A stretch of 28,259 nt of DNA from DATLOJ01 sp035536315 (lineage in GTDB: Bacteria > Actinomycetota > CADDZG01 > JAHWKV01): the NCBI GenBank assembly GCA_035536315.1, contig DATLOJ010000099.1, positions 1 to 28,259 of the forward strand. The letters run 5' to 3'. The translations under genes were made by a program, and so were the position numbers. The notes under the pieces are model-generated. The model was not told the DNA's origin, did no database searches, and worked only from the letters and a program-made list of their open reading frames with translations. The stretch's first letter is position 1. Each line of letters starts with the position of its first letter. Shown here piece after piece: positions 22,071 through 28,259 of this stretch.

Positions 22071-23233
22071 ACCTCCTCCATCGCTTGCTTGAAGTCCTCG
22101 AGCAGATCCTCGAGATCCTCGATCCCTACAGAGATGCGGACCAGGCCATCGCCAATGCCAGCAGCCTCACGATCGGCCTGGTCGAACTGACGATGAGACG
22201 TGGTGGCCGGATGTGTCAGCTCGCTCCTTACCCCTCCGAAGGACGAGCCGACACGGGCAATCCGGCACGCATTCATAAAGCGCCAAGCGGCATTTTGTGA
22301 CCCAAGATCGACTGCGATCATTCCTCCACCCCAACGGAGCATCGTCACTGCAAGGGTGTTATCCGGATGTGACTCGAGGAACGGATATGAGACCTCGGCG
22401 CCCCCGGCCTCGAGCTCGCGTGCGATCGCAAGTGCATTTTCACTTTGTCTTTGCATGCGCAGCCCCAGAGTGGCCACTCCTCTCAAGGCCAGCCAGCTCT
22501 CGAACGCAGACGCGGTCGTCCCGTATCTGATCGCGAGGTGACGAATACCGTCGAGTAGCTCACTCGCTCCGCAGACAACCCCACCCATAAGGTCGTGATG
22601 CCCTCCAATGTATTTGGACGTGGAGTGAAGAACGATCGTGGCGCCAAGATCCAACGGATTGACCAGTACTGGACTGGCCACGGTGTTGTCGACAACAAGC
22701 GGGACGCCCTGAGCTTTGCAGAGCCGCGCTACCCGTTCAATATCCGAGACCCTGAAGGTCGGGTTTGCGATCGTTTCAACGAGGACGCAAGCCGCCGGGC
22801 GCTCTAGTGCGCGCTCGAGCGCCGCCTCGTCCGCGAGATCGACGAAGTCGACGTCGATCCCCGCCCTGGGGAATCCCTGGGTGAGCAGCCCGTAGGTGCC
22901 TCCGTAGATCGCCGGAGCCACAACAACACGGCTTCCACTCGACGCAAAGTGCATCAAGGTTGCGTGGATCGCCCCCATACCGGAGGAGAAAACCCATGCC
23001 GACTCTGCCTTTTCCAGCGAGGCCATCACTTTGGCAAGGGCCTCGAGCGTTGGGTTTCCATAGCGCCCGTAGACCTGCCCCTCGCGCCGTTCGTTGATGA
23101 CGTCTGCATACGTCTCGGCAGATTCGAATCCGTAATCTGCAACCTGCCAGATTGGCGTAGACATGGGAAGCTCGGCGACTTCGGGCATCTCGTCCGAACC
23201 GTGGCTGGCTGTGGTGTTGGGACCTGGGCTCAC
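22067..23233 (-). CDS. PLP-dependent cystathionine gamma-synthase/lyase-like enzyme
   Basis: Cys/Met-metabolism PLP enzyme of 388 residues. Key strings are the phosphate-site VYGRYGNPTLEAL and FSSGMGAIHATLM, YGGTYGLL, ETIANPTF, VVDNTVASP, the Schiff-base lysine in HSTSKYIGGHHDLMGG and SSFGGVRSEL near the substrate arginine. The YGGTY segment lacks the active-site Cys of methionine gamma-lyase, favouring cystathionine gamma-synthase or lyase. Which reaction runs cannot be told from sequence alone, so no symbol is given. The start is GTG; an ATG at 23188 is a shorter alternative. It overlaps ddl by 4 bases (ATGA), an unexpected operon partner, and is divergent from pilT. Confidence 0.88.
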   Translation of the reverse strand: MSPGPNTTASHGSDEMPEVAELPMSTPIWQVADYGFESAETYADVINERREGQVYGRYGNPTLEALAKVMASLEKAESAWVFSSGMGAIHATLMHFASSGSRVVVAPAIYGGTYGLLTQGFPRAGIDVDFVDLADEAALERALERPAACVLVETIANPTFRVSDIERVARLCKAQGVPLVVDNTVASPVLVNPLDLGATIVLHSTSKYIGGHHDLMGGVVCGASELLDGIRHLAIRYGTTASAFESWLALRGVATLGLRMQRQSENALAIARELEAGGAEVSYPFLESHPDNTLAVTMLRWGGGMIAVDLGSQNAAWRFMNACRIARVGSSFGGVRSELTHPATTSHRQFDQADREAAGIGDGLVRISVGIEDLEDLLEDFKQAMEEV

Positions 23234-23314
23234 GATCAGATTCTTTCAGCCGCTGCGGATCGATGCCGGTCCAGGGGCCTAAAGCGCCTAGACTGAGCAG
23301 CCGAAAGGTTCAAC

Positions 23315-24568
23315 ATGACAGACAAACGACCAACGTACGGCTCCCCTGGTGACGGTTCTTCCGCCGTGCCCACCGGCGGAAATGCATTCGCCGCACAAGC
23401 TCCGGCGGATCCAAATGAAGGGGCGGGCCCTCTTTGGGACGAGCCTGTTCTCGTCGAGAGCGCCGTCGAGGCCGAGGAGGCCCAGCGGGAGGGCAACCCC
23501 GGCCAGCTGGCAGACCTGCTCATGTCAATGATCGATCTCAACGCCTCGGACCTGCACCTGTCCGCGGGAAACCCTCCGTTGCTTCGACTTCGGGGGGAGC
23601 TGGTTCGTACTGAGTACGACCGCATGAAACCACCCGAGATTCAAAGAATGATCTACGCGATCCTGACCCAGAAGCAGCGAGAAGTCTTCGAAGAGCATCT
23701 AGAGCTCGACCTTTCCTACTCGCTGCCGGGCATCGCGCGGTTTCGCGTCAACGTTTACAAGCAACGTGATGCACTGGGAGCGGCATTCAGGCTCATCCCC
23801 TTCGAGATCAAGACCCTCGAGGATTTGCGCGTTCCCCTCCAGGTTGCGCAATTCGCCAAGATCCCAAGAGGATTAGTCCTTGTTACGGGACCCACCGGAT
23901 CTGGCAAGTCGACAACGCTTGCTGCCCTCATCGACATCATCAACTCACAAGAAGCCATGCACATCATGACCGTAGAAGATCCCATCGAGTTTCTCCATCA
24001 GCACAAGAAATCTGCCGTGCACCAACGGGAGATCGGTGGCGATACGCATTCGTTTTCGGAAGCTCTGCGCCACGTCCTCCGGCAGGACCCGGACGTGATC
24101 CTCGTTGGTGAGATGAGGGACCTAGAGACGATTCAGATGGCCATTACGGCTGCGGAGACCGGACACCTCGTCTTTGGGACCCTGCACACCAACTCGGCCC
24201 CCTCTTCAGTCGACCGCATCATCGACGTGTTTCCTCCCCACCAACAACAGCAAATTCGGGTCCAGCTTGCATCGTCACTTCAGGGAGTTGTTACGCAGAC
24301 CCTGGTGCCGACAGCAGACGGGGTCGACAGAGCGGTTGCAGCGGAGATTCTGGTGGTCACTCCGGCCGTCTCCAACCTGATCAGGGAGCAAAAGACTCAC
24401 CAGATCTATTCGTCCATGCAGTCGGGCGGATCGATCGGCATGCAGACAATGGACAAGGCCCTCGCAGACCTCGTCAAGGGCGGACGAGTAAAAAGGCAGG
24501 ACGCCGAAGAGCGCGCACAGGACGTTGAAAACTTCCGCCAGCTTCTAAGGACCATGGGAATCGCCTAA
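23315..24568 (+). CDS. pilT: Type IV pilus retraction ATPase PilT
   Basis: Hexameric secretion-superfamily ATPase that depolymerises type IV pili in twitching motility. Of 417 residues, the first 60 or so form an extra low-complexity Gly/Ala/Pro/Glu-rich segment not found in classical PilT. The PAS-like N domain follows (SDLHLSAGNPPLLRLRGEL), then Walker A GPTGSGKST (192-200), the Asp box VEDPIEF (220-226), Walker B VILVGEMRDLET (from 261) and the His box GHLVFGTLHTNSA (from 283). The PilT-specific retraction motif near VSNLIREQKTHQIYSSMQSG (family AIRNLIREGK) supports PilT over PilB. The ATG has AAAGG about 7 bases upstream. No other pilus gene is in the window. Confidence 0.94.
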   Translation: MTDKRPTYGSPGDGSSAVPTGGNAFAAQAPADPNEGAGPLWDEPVLVESAVEAEEAQREGNPGQLADLLMSMIDLNASDLHLSAGNPPLLRLRGELVRTEYDRMKPPEIQRMIYAILTQKQREVFEEHLELDLSYSLPGIARFRVNVYKQRDALGAAFRLIPFEIKTLEDLRVPLQVAQFAKIPRGLVLVTGPTGSGKSTTLAALIDIINSQEAMHIMTVEDPIEFLHQHKKSAVHQREIGGDTHSFSEALRHVLRQDPDVILVGEMRDLETIQMAITAAETGHLVFGTLHTNSAPSSVDRIIDVFPPHQQQQIRVQLASSLQGVVTQTLVPTADGVDRAVAAEILVVTPAVSNLIREQKTHQIYSSMQSGGSIGMQTMDKALADLVKGGRVKRQDAEERAQDVENFRQLLRTMGIA

Positions 24569-24603
24569 ACCGGTCGACAGACCAGGAATTGGCGCTCCGA
24601 ACG

Positions 24604-24637
24604 CACTGAGTCATCAAATCGCCTCGCTCGGTGTTTT
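24604..24637 (+). terminator. Possible terminator after pilT
   Basis: CACTGAG (24604-24610) pairs with CTCGGTG (24627-24633) through seven pairs including one wobble, followed directly by TTTT. The 16-base loop makes it weak. It starts 35 bases after the pilT stop. Confidence 0.35.
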
Positions 24638-24658
24638 GCCTCCCGAAGGCAAGGGAAT
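24633..24658 (+). promoter_or_regulatory. Candidate SigB/SigF-type stress promoter for the GlsB-like gene
   Basis: GTTT (24633-24636) and GGGAAT (24653-24658) are 16 bases apart, matching the general-stress sigma pattern GTTT-N14-17-GGG(A/T)A(T) of Gram-positive bacteria. Transcription would begin near 24665, giving a leader of about 35 bases. The downstream gene is a stress-associated family, which fits. Confidence 0.4.
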
Positions 24659-24700
24659 ACCTATTGCGTTAGCAGTTAGGCCGAGTCAAGGGAGAAATGA

Positions 24701-24952
24701 ATGCTGCAGAGCTTGTTGATTGTGATCGTGATAGGCGCGGTTGTAGGCGTCCTTGCGAGACTGGTAATGCCTGGAAGACAGGGCATTGGGATGCTGATGA
24801 CGATCATTGTTGGGATCATCGGAGCCCTCATCGGCAACTACATCGGAGAGGCAATCTCGCCAGACGGCACCATGCACTGGATTCTTGCCGTTGTAGTTTC
24901 TGTCGTTTTACTGGTTGCAATGGGTGCTTTTATGGGAAGAAGAAGAGCTTAA
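24701..24952 (+). CDS. GlsB/YeaQ/YmgE family stress-response membrane protein
   Basis: 83-residue transglycosylase-associated family protein, almost wholly membrane-embedded. Three hydrophobic segments (about residues 3-22, 32-52 and 60-77) and the family landmarks GAVVGVLARLVMPGRQGIGM and IVGIIGALIGNYIG are seen, with a short basic end GRRRA. Members in several bacteria are induced by acid or general stress; biochemical role unknown. The ATG is preceded by AGGGAG 7 bases upstream. The next gene follows after 28 bases and shares the terminator at 25273. Confidence 0.92.
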   Translation: MLQSLLIVIVIGAVVGVLARLVMPGRQGIGMLMTIIVGIIGALIGNYIGEAISPDGTMHWILAVVVSVVLLVAMGAFMGRRRA

Positions 24953-24980
24953 GTAATCCGGCTACGAAAGGAGCTAGTGA

Positions 24981-25256
24981 ATGACGCATTCCCACGAACC
25001 GCAGACGACGGTGGTGGAGGATCGTTCGGGCATGTCGGTGATCGCGATCATCGTGCTCGTGCTGCTGGTCCTGTTCCTCGTATGGCTGTTCGCCTTCAGC
25101 GGATGGATCGGTGGAGACGATAACGACGACGGCCAGGACGTCGAGATCCAGAACAATGAGGGTGATAACACAGAGATAAACAACCCTCCGGCCGACGACC
25201 CAACGGACGCTCCCGGAGGCGGCGGGACTGAGCCAGAGCCGGGAACCTCCCCGTAG
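24981..25256 (+). CDS. Single-pass membrane protein with acidic disordered tail (unknown)
   Basis: 91-residue protein of no recognised family. A short polar N-terminus (1-17) precedes one strong transmembrane helix (about 18-43, VIAIIVLVLLVLFLVWLFAF). After a short GWIGGD comes an acidic tail of about 45 residues rich in Asp, Asn, Glu, Pro and Gly (DDNDDGQDVEIQNNEGD) ending in PGTSP. With no positive charges after the helix, the tail should be outside. A clear AAGGAG lies 9 bases before the ATG. It is cotranscribed with the GlsB-like gene and ends 16 bases before a strong terminator. Confidence 0.75.
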   Translation: MTHSHEPQTTVVEDRSGMSVIAIIVLVLLVLFLVWLFAFSGWIGGDDNDDGQDVEIQNNEGDNTEINNPPADDPTDAPGGGGTEPEPGTSP

Positions 25257-25272
25257 AGAAAAGAATCAAATG

Positions 25273-25301
25273 AACGGCCGCCCTTCGGGGCGGCCGTTTT
25301 C
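25273..25301. terminator. Bidirectional intrinsic terminator with UUCG tetraloop
   Basis: AACGGCCGCCC (25273-25283) and GGGCGGCCGTT (25288-25298) form a perfect 11-base stem closed by TTCG, followed by TTTTCTT on the plus strand. On the minus strand the bases beyond are also T-rich. It lies between the convergent acidic-tail gene and gpsA and should stop both transcripts. Confidence 0.93.
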
Positions 25302-26315
25302 TTATTCCCTCTCCCTCTTCCTTACTGTCCGAAGCAGATCGGTAACCATGTCGTTCACTTCCTGGCCTTCGTGCACAACGCGATAGACACCCTCACAGAT
25401 AGGCATCTCGACGCCGTGCTTTTCCGCCAGAGCCTTTACAGCGGAGGAAGACTTGACCCCTTCCGCCACCTGCTTCATTCCGGCCACAATCTCGTCGAGC
25501 TTGCGCCCTCTTCCGAGCTCGAGTCCTACGGAATGATTGCGCGAAAGGCCGCTCATGCAGGTACAGATGAGATCGCCCACTCCTGCCAGGCCGGCGAACG
25601 TCACAGGATCCGCACCCAGAGCAGCTCCGAGCCGCGTCATCTCATTGAGCCCCCGGGTGATCACAGTCGCTTTCGTGTTGTCCCCGAACTTCATTCCCTC
25701 TGCCATCCCGGTTGCTATGGCCAGCACGTTTTTGACGACGCCCCCAAGCTCGACTCCGATCACATCGAAGCCTGAGTAGGTCCTGAAGGTGGGGCTCATG
25801 AAGAGCTCCTGAAGAGAGTCGGCAAGGGCATGATCCGGGGAGGCCACAACCGAGGCGGCCGGATAACCCATGGCGATCTCCTTTGCCAGGTTGGGTCCCG
25901 AAAGAGCGGCGATGCGTGAGGGCCATGAGGAGGGAACTTCCTCTGATATCACCTCGGTCATCCTCTTCAAGGAATCGACCTCGAGTCCCTTGGCAAGGCT
26001 GACGAAGGGAGCCGAAGGATCCGCGATCGATCCAACTTCGTGAACGAGCGCGCGCATTCCCTGAGACGGCACCGCCATGACCACGACGACGGCTTGGTCC
26101 ACGGCCGCCTCCAGATCCGAAGTAGCCCGAAGCCGCGGAGAAAGAAGAACTCCCGGCAGGTAGTCGGGATTCTCGGCTTTGTTCGCTATTGCCTCAGCCA
26201 GCTCGGAGCGGCGGGCCCAGAGGGTGACCTTGAGACCCTTGAGTGCCAGAGCGTTGGCAAATGCCGTGCCCCACGATCCCGAGCCGATGACCGCGATCTT
26301 GCCGTCCATATTCAT
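25302..26315 (-). CDS. gpsA: Glycerol-3-phosphate dehydrogenase [NAD(P)+]
   Basis: Reduces dihydroxyacetone phosphate to sn-glycerol 3-phosphate, the backbone for phospholipids. The Rossmann motif AVIGSGSWGTAFA is at the N-terminus; then SLAKGLEVD, SGPNLAKEI, the catalytic lysine in ELGGVVKNVLAIATGMAEGM, GDNTKATVITRGLNEM and GLAGVGDLICTC with the arginine in SGLSRN. The open frame extends to 26360, but an ATG at 26315 overlaps the plsC TGA as ATGA and is the likelier start, giving 337 residues. It is last in the frhB-like > plsC > gpsA unit, so precursor supply and acylation are coupled. It ends at the UUCG terminator. Confidence 0.96.
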   Translation of the reverse strand: MNMDGKIAVIGSGSWGTAFANALALKGLKVTLWARRSELAEAIANKAENPDYLPGVLLSPRLRATSDLEAAVDQAVVVVMAVPSQGMRALVHEVGSIADPSAPFVSLAKGLEVDSLKRMTEVISEEVPSSWPSRIAALSGPNLAKEIAMGYPAASVVASPDHALADSLQELFMSPTFRTYSGFDVIGVELGGVVKNVLAIATGMAEGMKFGDNTKATVITRGLNEMTRLGAALGADPVTFAGLAGVGDLICTCMSGLSRNHSVGLELGRGRKLDEIVAGMKQVAEGVKSSSAVKALAEKHGVEMPICEGVYRVVHEGQEVNDMVTDLLRTVRKRERE

Positions 26316-27049
26316 CTCGATCTTCTCGTCTTGCCCTTCTTGGGAGGTGTCGGGGTCCATGGCTTTGCGGCCTTCAAGCCAACCAGAAGAGACCCAATTT
26401 CATCCATGATGGTTACACCAATTTCGTCGAGGACGGCCCGGTCACCGATTCTCGAGGCGTAGTGATCGAACGAAAGAGGCCGGCCGAACCGAACCCATAG
26501 GTCCTTCTTGAGCCCCGGGCGAAAACCCAGGTGATACCCCCATACCCACTGCCCTCCCCACGTAGCGCACGGGATCACGGGGACTCCGGATGACAGCGTT
26601 AGCCTTGCAACTCCTGTCTTCGGCGGTATCGGGGCAAGATCGGGTGCCATCGTTGTGGTCCCTTCGGGAAAGATCACTAGGACTTCCCCCTCGGCCAATC
26701 CTCGCTCGGCATCGCGCAGTGAGCCGACGGCAAGGGAGCTTGCCCGCTCGACCTTTATCTGTCTGGCGCTGCGCAGGATTGCCCCGACGACGGGGGCCTT
26801 GAACAGACTCGACTTGCCAAGAAAGCGCGGGTGCCGTCCCGCCTTGTCGACTGCATAAGCAACCGGGATCGGATCGAAGAGCGAGATGTGGTTCACCGCG
26901 ATGATCGCGGGCCCGTGGCGCGGAACGACTTCGAGCCCTTCGATGTGAGTCTTGTATAGAAAGCGCATCGCAGGCCTGATGATTGAAGCTGCAAACTTGT
27001 AGCCGGCCTCAAACCCTTGTCTGGTGGCCGGCAGCGCCGTTTCTTTCAC
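26312..27049 (-). CDS. plsC: 1-acyl-sn-glycerol-3-phosphate acyltransferase (PlsC family)
   Basis: Membrane-associated acyltransferase that acylates lysophosphatidate, or a related glycerophosphate acyltransferase. The H-x4-D catalytic motif is NHISLFD (His 54, Asp 59); motif III is FPEGTTT (127-133), with GVPVIPCATWG as motif IV. One hydrophobic N-terminal segment precedes it (about residues 18-31). The open frame runs far upstream through out-of-frame frhB sequence; the real start is the GTG at 27049 overlapping the frhB TGA (GTGA), giving 245 residues. The C-terminus is basic (PPKKGKTRRSR). gpsA follows by a 4-base overlap. Confidence 0.94.
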   Translation of the reverse strand: MKETALPATRQGFEAGYKFAASIIRPAMRFLYKTHIEGLEVVPRHGPAIIAVNHISLFDPIPVAYAVDKAGRHPRFLGKSSLFKAPVVGAILRSARQIKVERASSLAVGSLRDAERGLAEGEVLVIFPEGTTTMAPDLAPIPPKTGVARLTLSSGVPVIPCATWGGQWVWGYHLGFRPGLKKDLWVRFGRPLSFDHYASRIGDRAVLDEIGVTIMDEIGSLLVGLKAAKPWTPTPPKKGKTRRSR

Positions 27050-28227
27050 TGCTGTTCGAGGGAGGCTATGTACTCCTGCCTCACTCTCTTCAGTGTTTCC
27101 TTGGAAGACCAGCGTCCGGCTGCGTGCGACTCCATCGGACCCACTCTGCGCCGCTGCTTCTTGGAAAGGGCGTCGAGGACCTTGAGCGCCTTTGGCTCGT
27201 CCTCCGCTGGTCTTGTTTCGATCACTCCATCGTTGAGAGCTTCCTGCCAAACCCGCTCCCCTTCCTCGGTTCTGATGATGCACATTGTCCAGCCGGTCAT
27301 TCCGAGGCCTCCGAACGAAATATCGGCATGCTCCGCTGCAAAGTCCGGGCAGTGGTGACACCACTCGTTTGCGAAAGGCTTGCACTCCTCCAGGGGGATG
27401 ATCACTATCGAGTCGTCATCGAGAGTCACATGAACGTCGCCCTTCACGTTGATCTTCTCAATGCGGTCAAGGGGGATCGCGTACTTCCCCTGAACTATCT
27501 GCAGGATGAAAGGCTCGTACTGGAAGGTCTCGTTGCACATCAGGCCCGCAACGAACTTGACCATCCGGCTCCACCGCTTGATTCCCTCGACCCCCATCTC
27601 TCTGATTGCCGTTGACTCACACGACACCCCGACAACGGCGACGGATTTCAGTTTCTTTGCTGCGGCATCCTTGAGTGCGAGCGGTGTTGAGCAGTATGTG
27701 TAGCGCGATCCGGCGGCGGAGAGGAGCTCCTCACGATTGGTCGCAAGGAAAGGTTCGTCCAGCCAGGGAGTGTCCTGCTTTGGCTTCGAAACGCAAACGC
27801 CCTGAACCTGGCCCTTCTCCAGCATCCACGCCATTAGGGCCGTGACCACGCCTCCGTCCTGTCCCTTTCCAAGCTCGTCCTGGGACTTTGCGCGCGCCAG
27901 CCAAAGCGCCTTCGCAATCCCCCATGGCTCACTCGGGTGCCTTCTCCTCCGCCCGAAAAGCAGCGCCTCCATGGCGTCGTAGTCGGGATCCAATCTGAGA
28001 CACGCCATTGCACACAGAGAGCATCCGGTTTCCCCGTGAGTGCAGTTGAACGGACCGAGCTCCTCCTCCAGCATCACGGGCCGGAAGCTCTGCATCTCGA
28101 TTACGTGATGAGGACAAGCCACCACACAAGCCGAACACCCCACGCAAATCTCAGTTGCAACGACCTCCTCGTAAAGGTGCTTCCAATGCTTCCTTTCCTC
28201 ATCCGAAGGCACTTCAGCTTGTGTCAT
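27046..28227 (-). CDS. FrhB-family Fe-S flavoprotein (coenzyme F420 hydrogenase/dehydrogenase beta-like)
   Basis: 393-residue protein of the FrhB/FpoF/FGltS-beta family, which moves electrons between F420 or ferredoxin and a substrate through FAD. The N-terminus carries a ferredoxin-type cluster motif C28-x2-C31-x2-C34-x3-C38 (CVGCSACVVACPHH) and a second Cys group C62/C69/C72/C76. FrhB N- and C-terminal domains follow, with KGQDGGVVTALM, VVGVSCESTAIREM and the late CHHCPDFAAEHADISFGGLG. Electron partner and substrate are unknown. The ATG at 28227 lacks a Shine-Dalgarno and the frame is open to the window edge, but the ATG overlaps a TGA of an upstream frame, as elsewhere in this operon. plsC follows by overlap. 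Confidence 0.9.
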   Translation of the reverse strand: MTQAEVPSDEERKHWKHLYEEVVATEICVGCSACVVACPHHVIEMQSFRPVMLEEELGPFNCTHGETGCSLCAMACLRLDPDYDAMEALLFGRRRRHPSEPWGIAKALWLARAKSQDELGKGQDGGVVTALMAWMLEKGQVQGVCVSKPKQDTPWLDEPFLATNREELLSAAGSRYTYCSTPLALKDAAAKKLKSVAVVGVSCESTAIREMGVEGIKRWSRMVKFVAGLMCNETFQYEPFILQIVQGKYAIPLDRIEKINVKGDVHVTLDDDSIVIIPLEECKPFANEWCHHCPDFAAEHADISFGGLGMTGWTMCIIRTEEGERVWQEALNDGVIETRPAEDEPKALKVLDALSKKQRRRVGPMESHAAGRWSSKETLKRVRQEYIASLEQQ

Positions 28228-28259
28228 GGGATCTGAGGGAGGCCTGGGCGACCTGATGT
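28224..28259 (-). CDS. Possible 3' end of an upstream operon gene
   Basis: On the minus strand, 11 codons (TSGRPGLPQIP) lead to a TGA that overlaps the frhB-like ATG as ATGA. The next two junctions in this operon have the same overlap style, so a further gene probably lies beyond the window. Too little is visible to identify it. Confidence 0.25.
   Translation of the reverse strand, partial: TSGRPGLPQIP

Noticed and set aside
24636..24652. TTGCCT/AGGCAA hairpin as the pilT terminator
   Set aside because: No T-run follows it, and it would lie between the proposed -35 and -10 elements. The CACTGAG/CTCGGTG hairpin just upstream, followed by TTTT, is a better candidate.
27050..27385. Longer N-terminus for plsC
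   Set aside because: The added 112 residues are out-of-frame frhB sequence; the GTG overlapping the frhB stop gives a normal-length PlsC.

Overview
This is a gene-dense, GC-rich bacterial chromosome segment. No stretch longer than about 140 bases lacks a plausible gene, and I see no insertion sequence, prophage, CRISPR array, tRNA or rRNA. The gene order points to Actinomycetota, probably a deep or uncultivated lineage. A SepIVA/DivIVA-like coiled-coil gene lies next to a DUF177 gene, followed by rnc, mutM, smc and ftsY, as in the M. tuberculosis Rv2927c-Rv2921c block. coaD, rsmD, recG, thiL, ddl and gpsA are also present, as in the Rv2965c-Rv2982c block. Actinobacterial Holin-X and DUF3618 membrane proteins, a dodecin and an F420-type FrhB protein fit the same picture. 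ATP-type PEP carboxykinase, archaeal-type phosphoglycerate mutase and PilT make an ordinary mycobacterium or streptomycete unlikely.

Layout. (1) 1-1.6 kb: 5'-truncated membrane GAF sensor histidine kinase, convergent with ftsY. (2) 1.6-15.3 kb: an almost entirely minus-strand housekeeping block read recG > rsmD > coaD > sepIVA-like > DUF177 > rpmF > rnc > mutM > [alpha/beta hydrolase, secreted NTR/TIMP-like protein, and plus-strand apgM as an insertion] > smc > ftsY. It covers DNA repair, coenzyme A, septation, ribosome assembly, chromosome condensation and membrane-protein targeting. (3) 15.4-16.3 kb: plus-strand rpmB, Holin-X protein and DUF3618 protein. (4) 16.3-18.6 kb: minus-strand thiamine operon thiL > thiD > a small polytopic membrane protein. 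(5) 18.6-20.9 kb: dodecin (+), pckA with a 56-codon upstream gene (-), and a stand-alone Lrp/AsnC effector (RAM) domain (+). (6) 20.9-24.6 kb: cystathionine gamma-synthase-like gene > ddl (-), then pilT (+). (7) 24.7-25.3 kb: GlsB/YeaQ stress membrane protein and a one-TM acidic-tail protein (+), closed by a strong UUCG terminator. (8) 25.3-28.3 kb: minus-strand frhB-like > plsC > gpsA operon, in which each start codon overlaps the previous stop.

Many genes are coupled by 4-base stop/start overlaps (GTGA, ATGA, TTGA), and GTG or TTG starts are frequent. I therefore moved several starts (smc, apgM, mutM, the thiD-linked membrane protein, plsC, gpsA) from the longest open frame to a start supported by family alignment or overlap. 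rnc has no canonical start that preserves the conserved RNase III N-terminus. The best-placed codon after its ribosome-binding site is GTA.

No overtly new multi-gene system is visible. The observations I rate highest are the rnc start anomaly, a dodecin lacking both flavin-binding side chains, the FrhB-PlsC-GpsA operon, the 56-codon gene fused by overlap to pckA, two promoter regions (overlapping leaderless thiL/dodecin promoters and a palindrome over the RAM-domain gene promoter), and a candidate stress-sigma promoter for the GlsB gene. All function and regulation calls come from reading the sequence; no database search was run.
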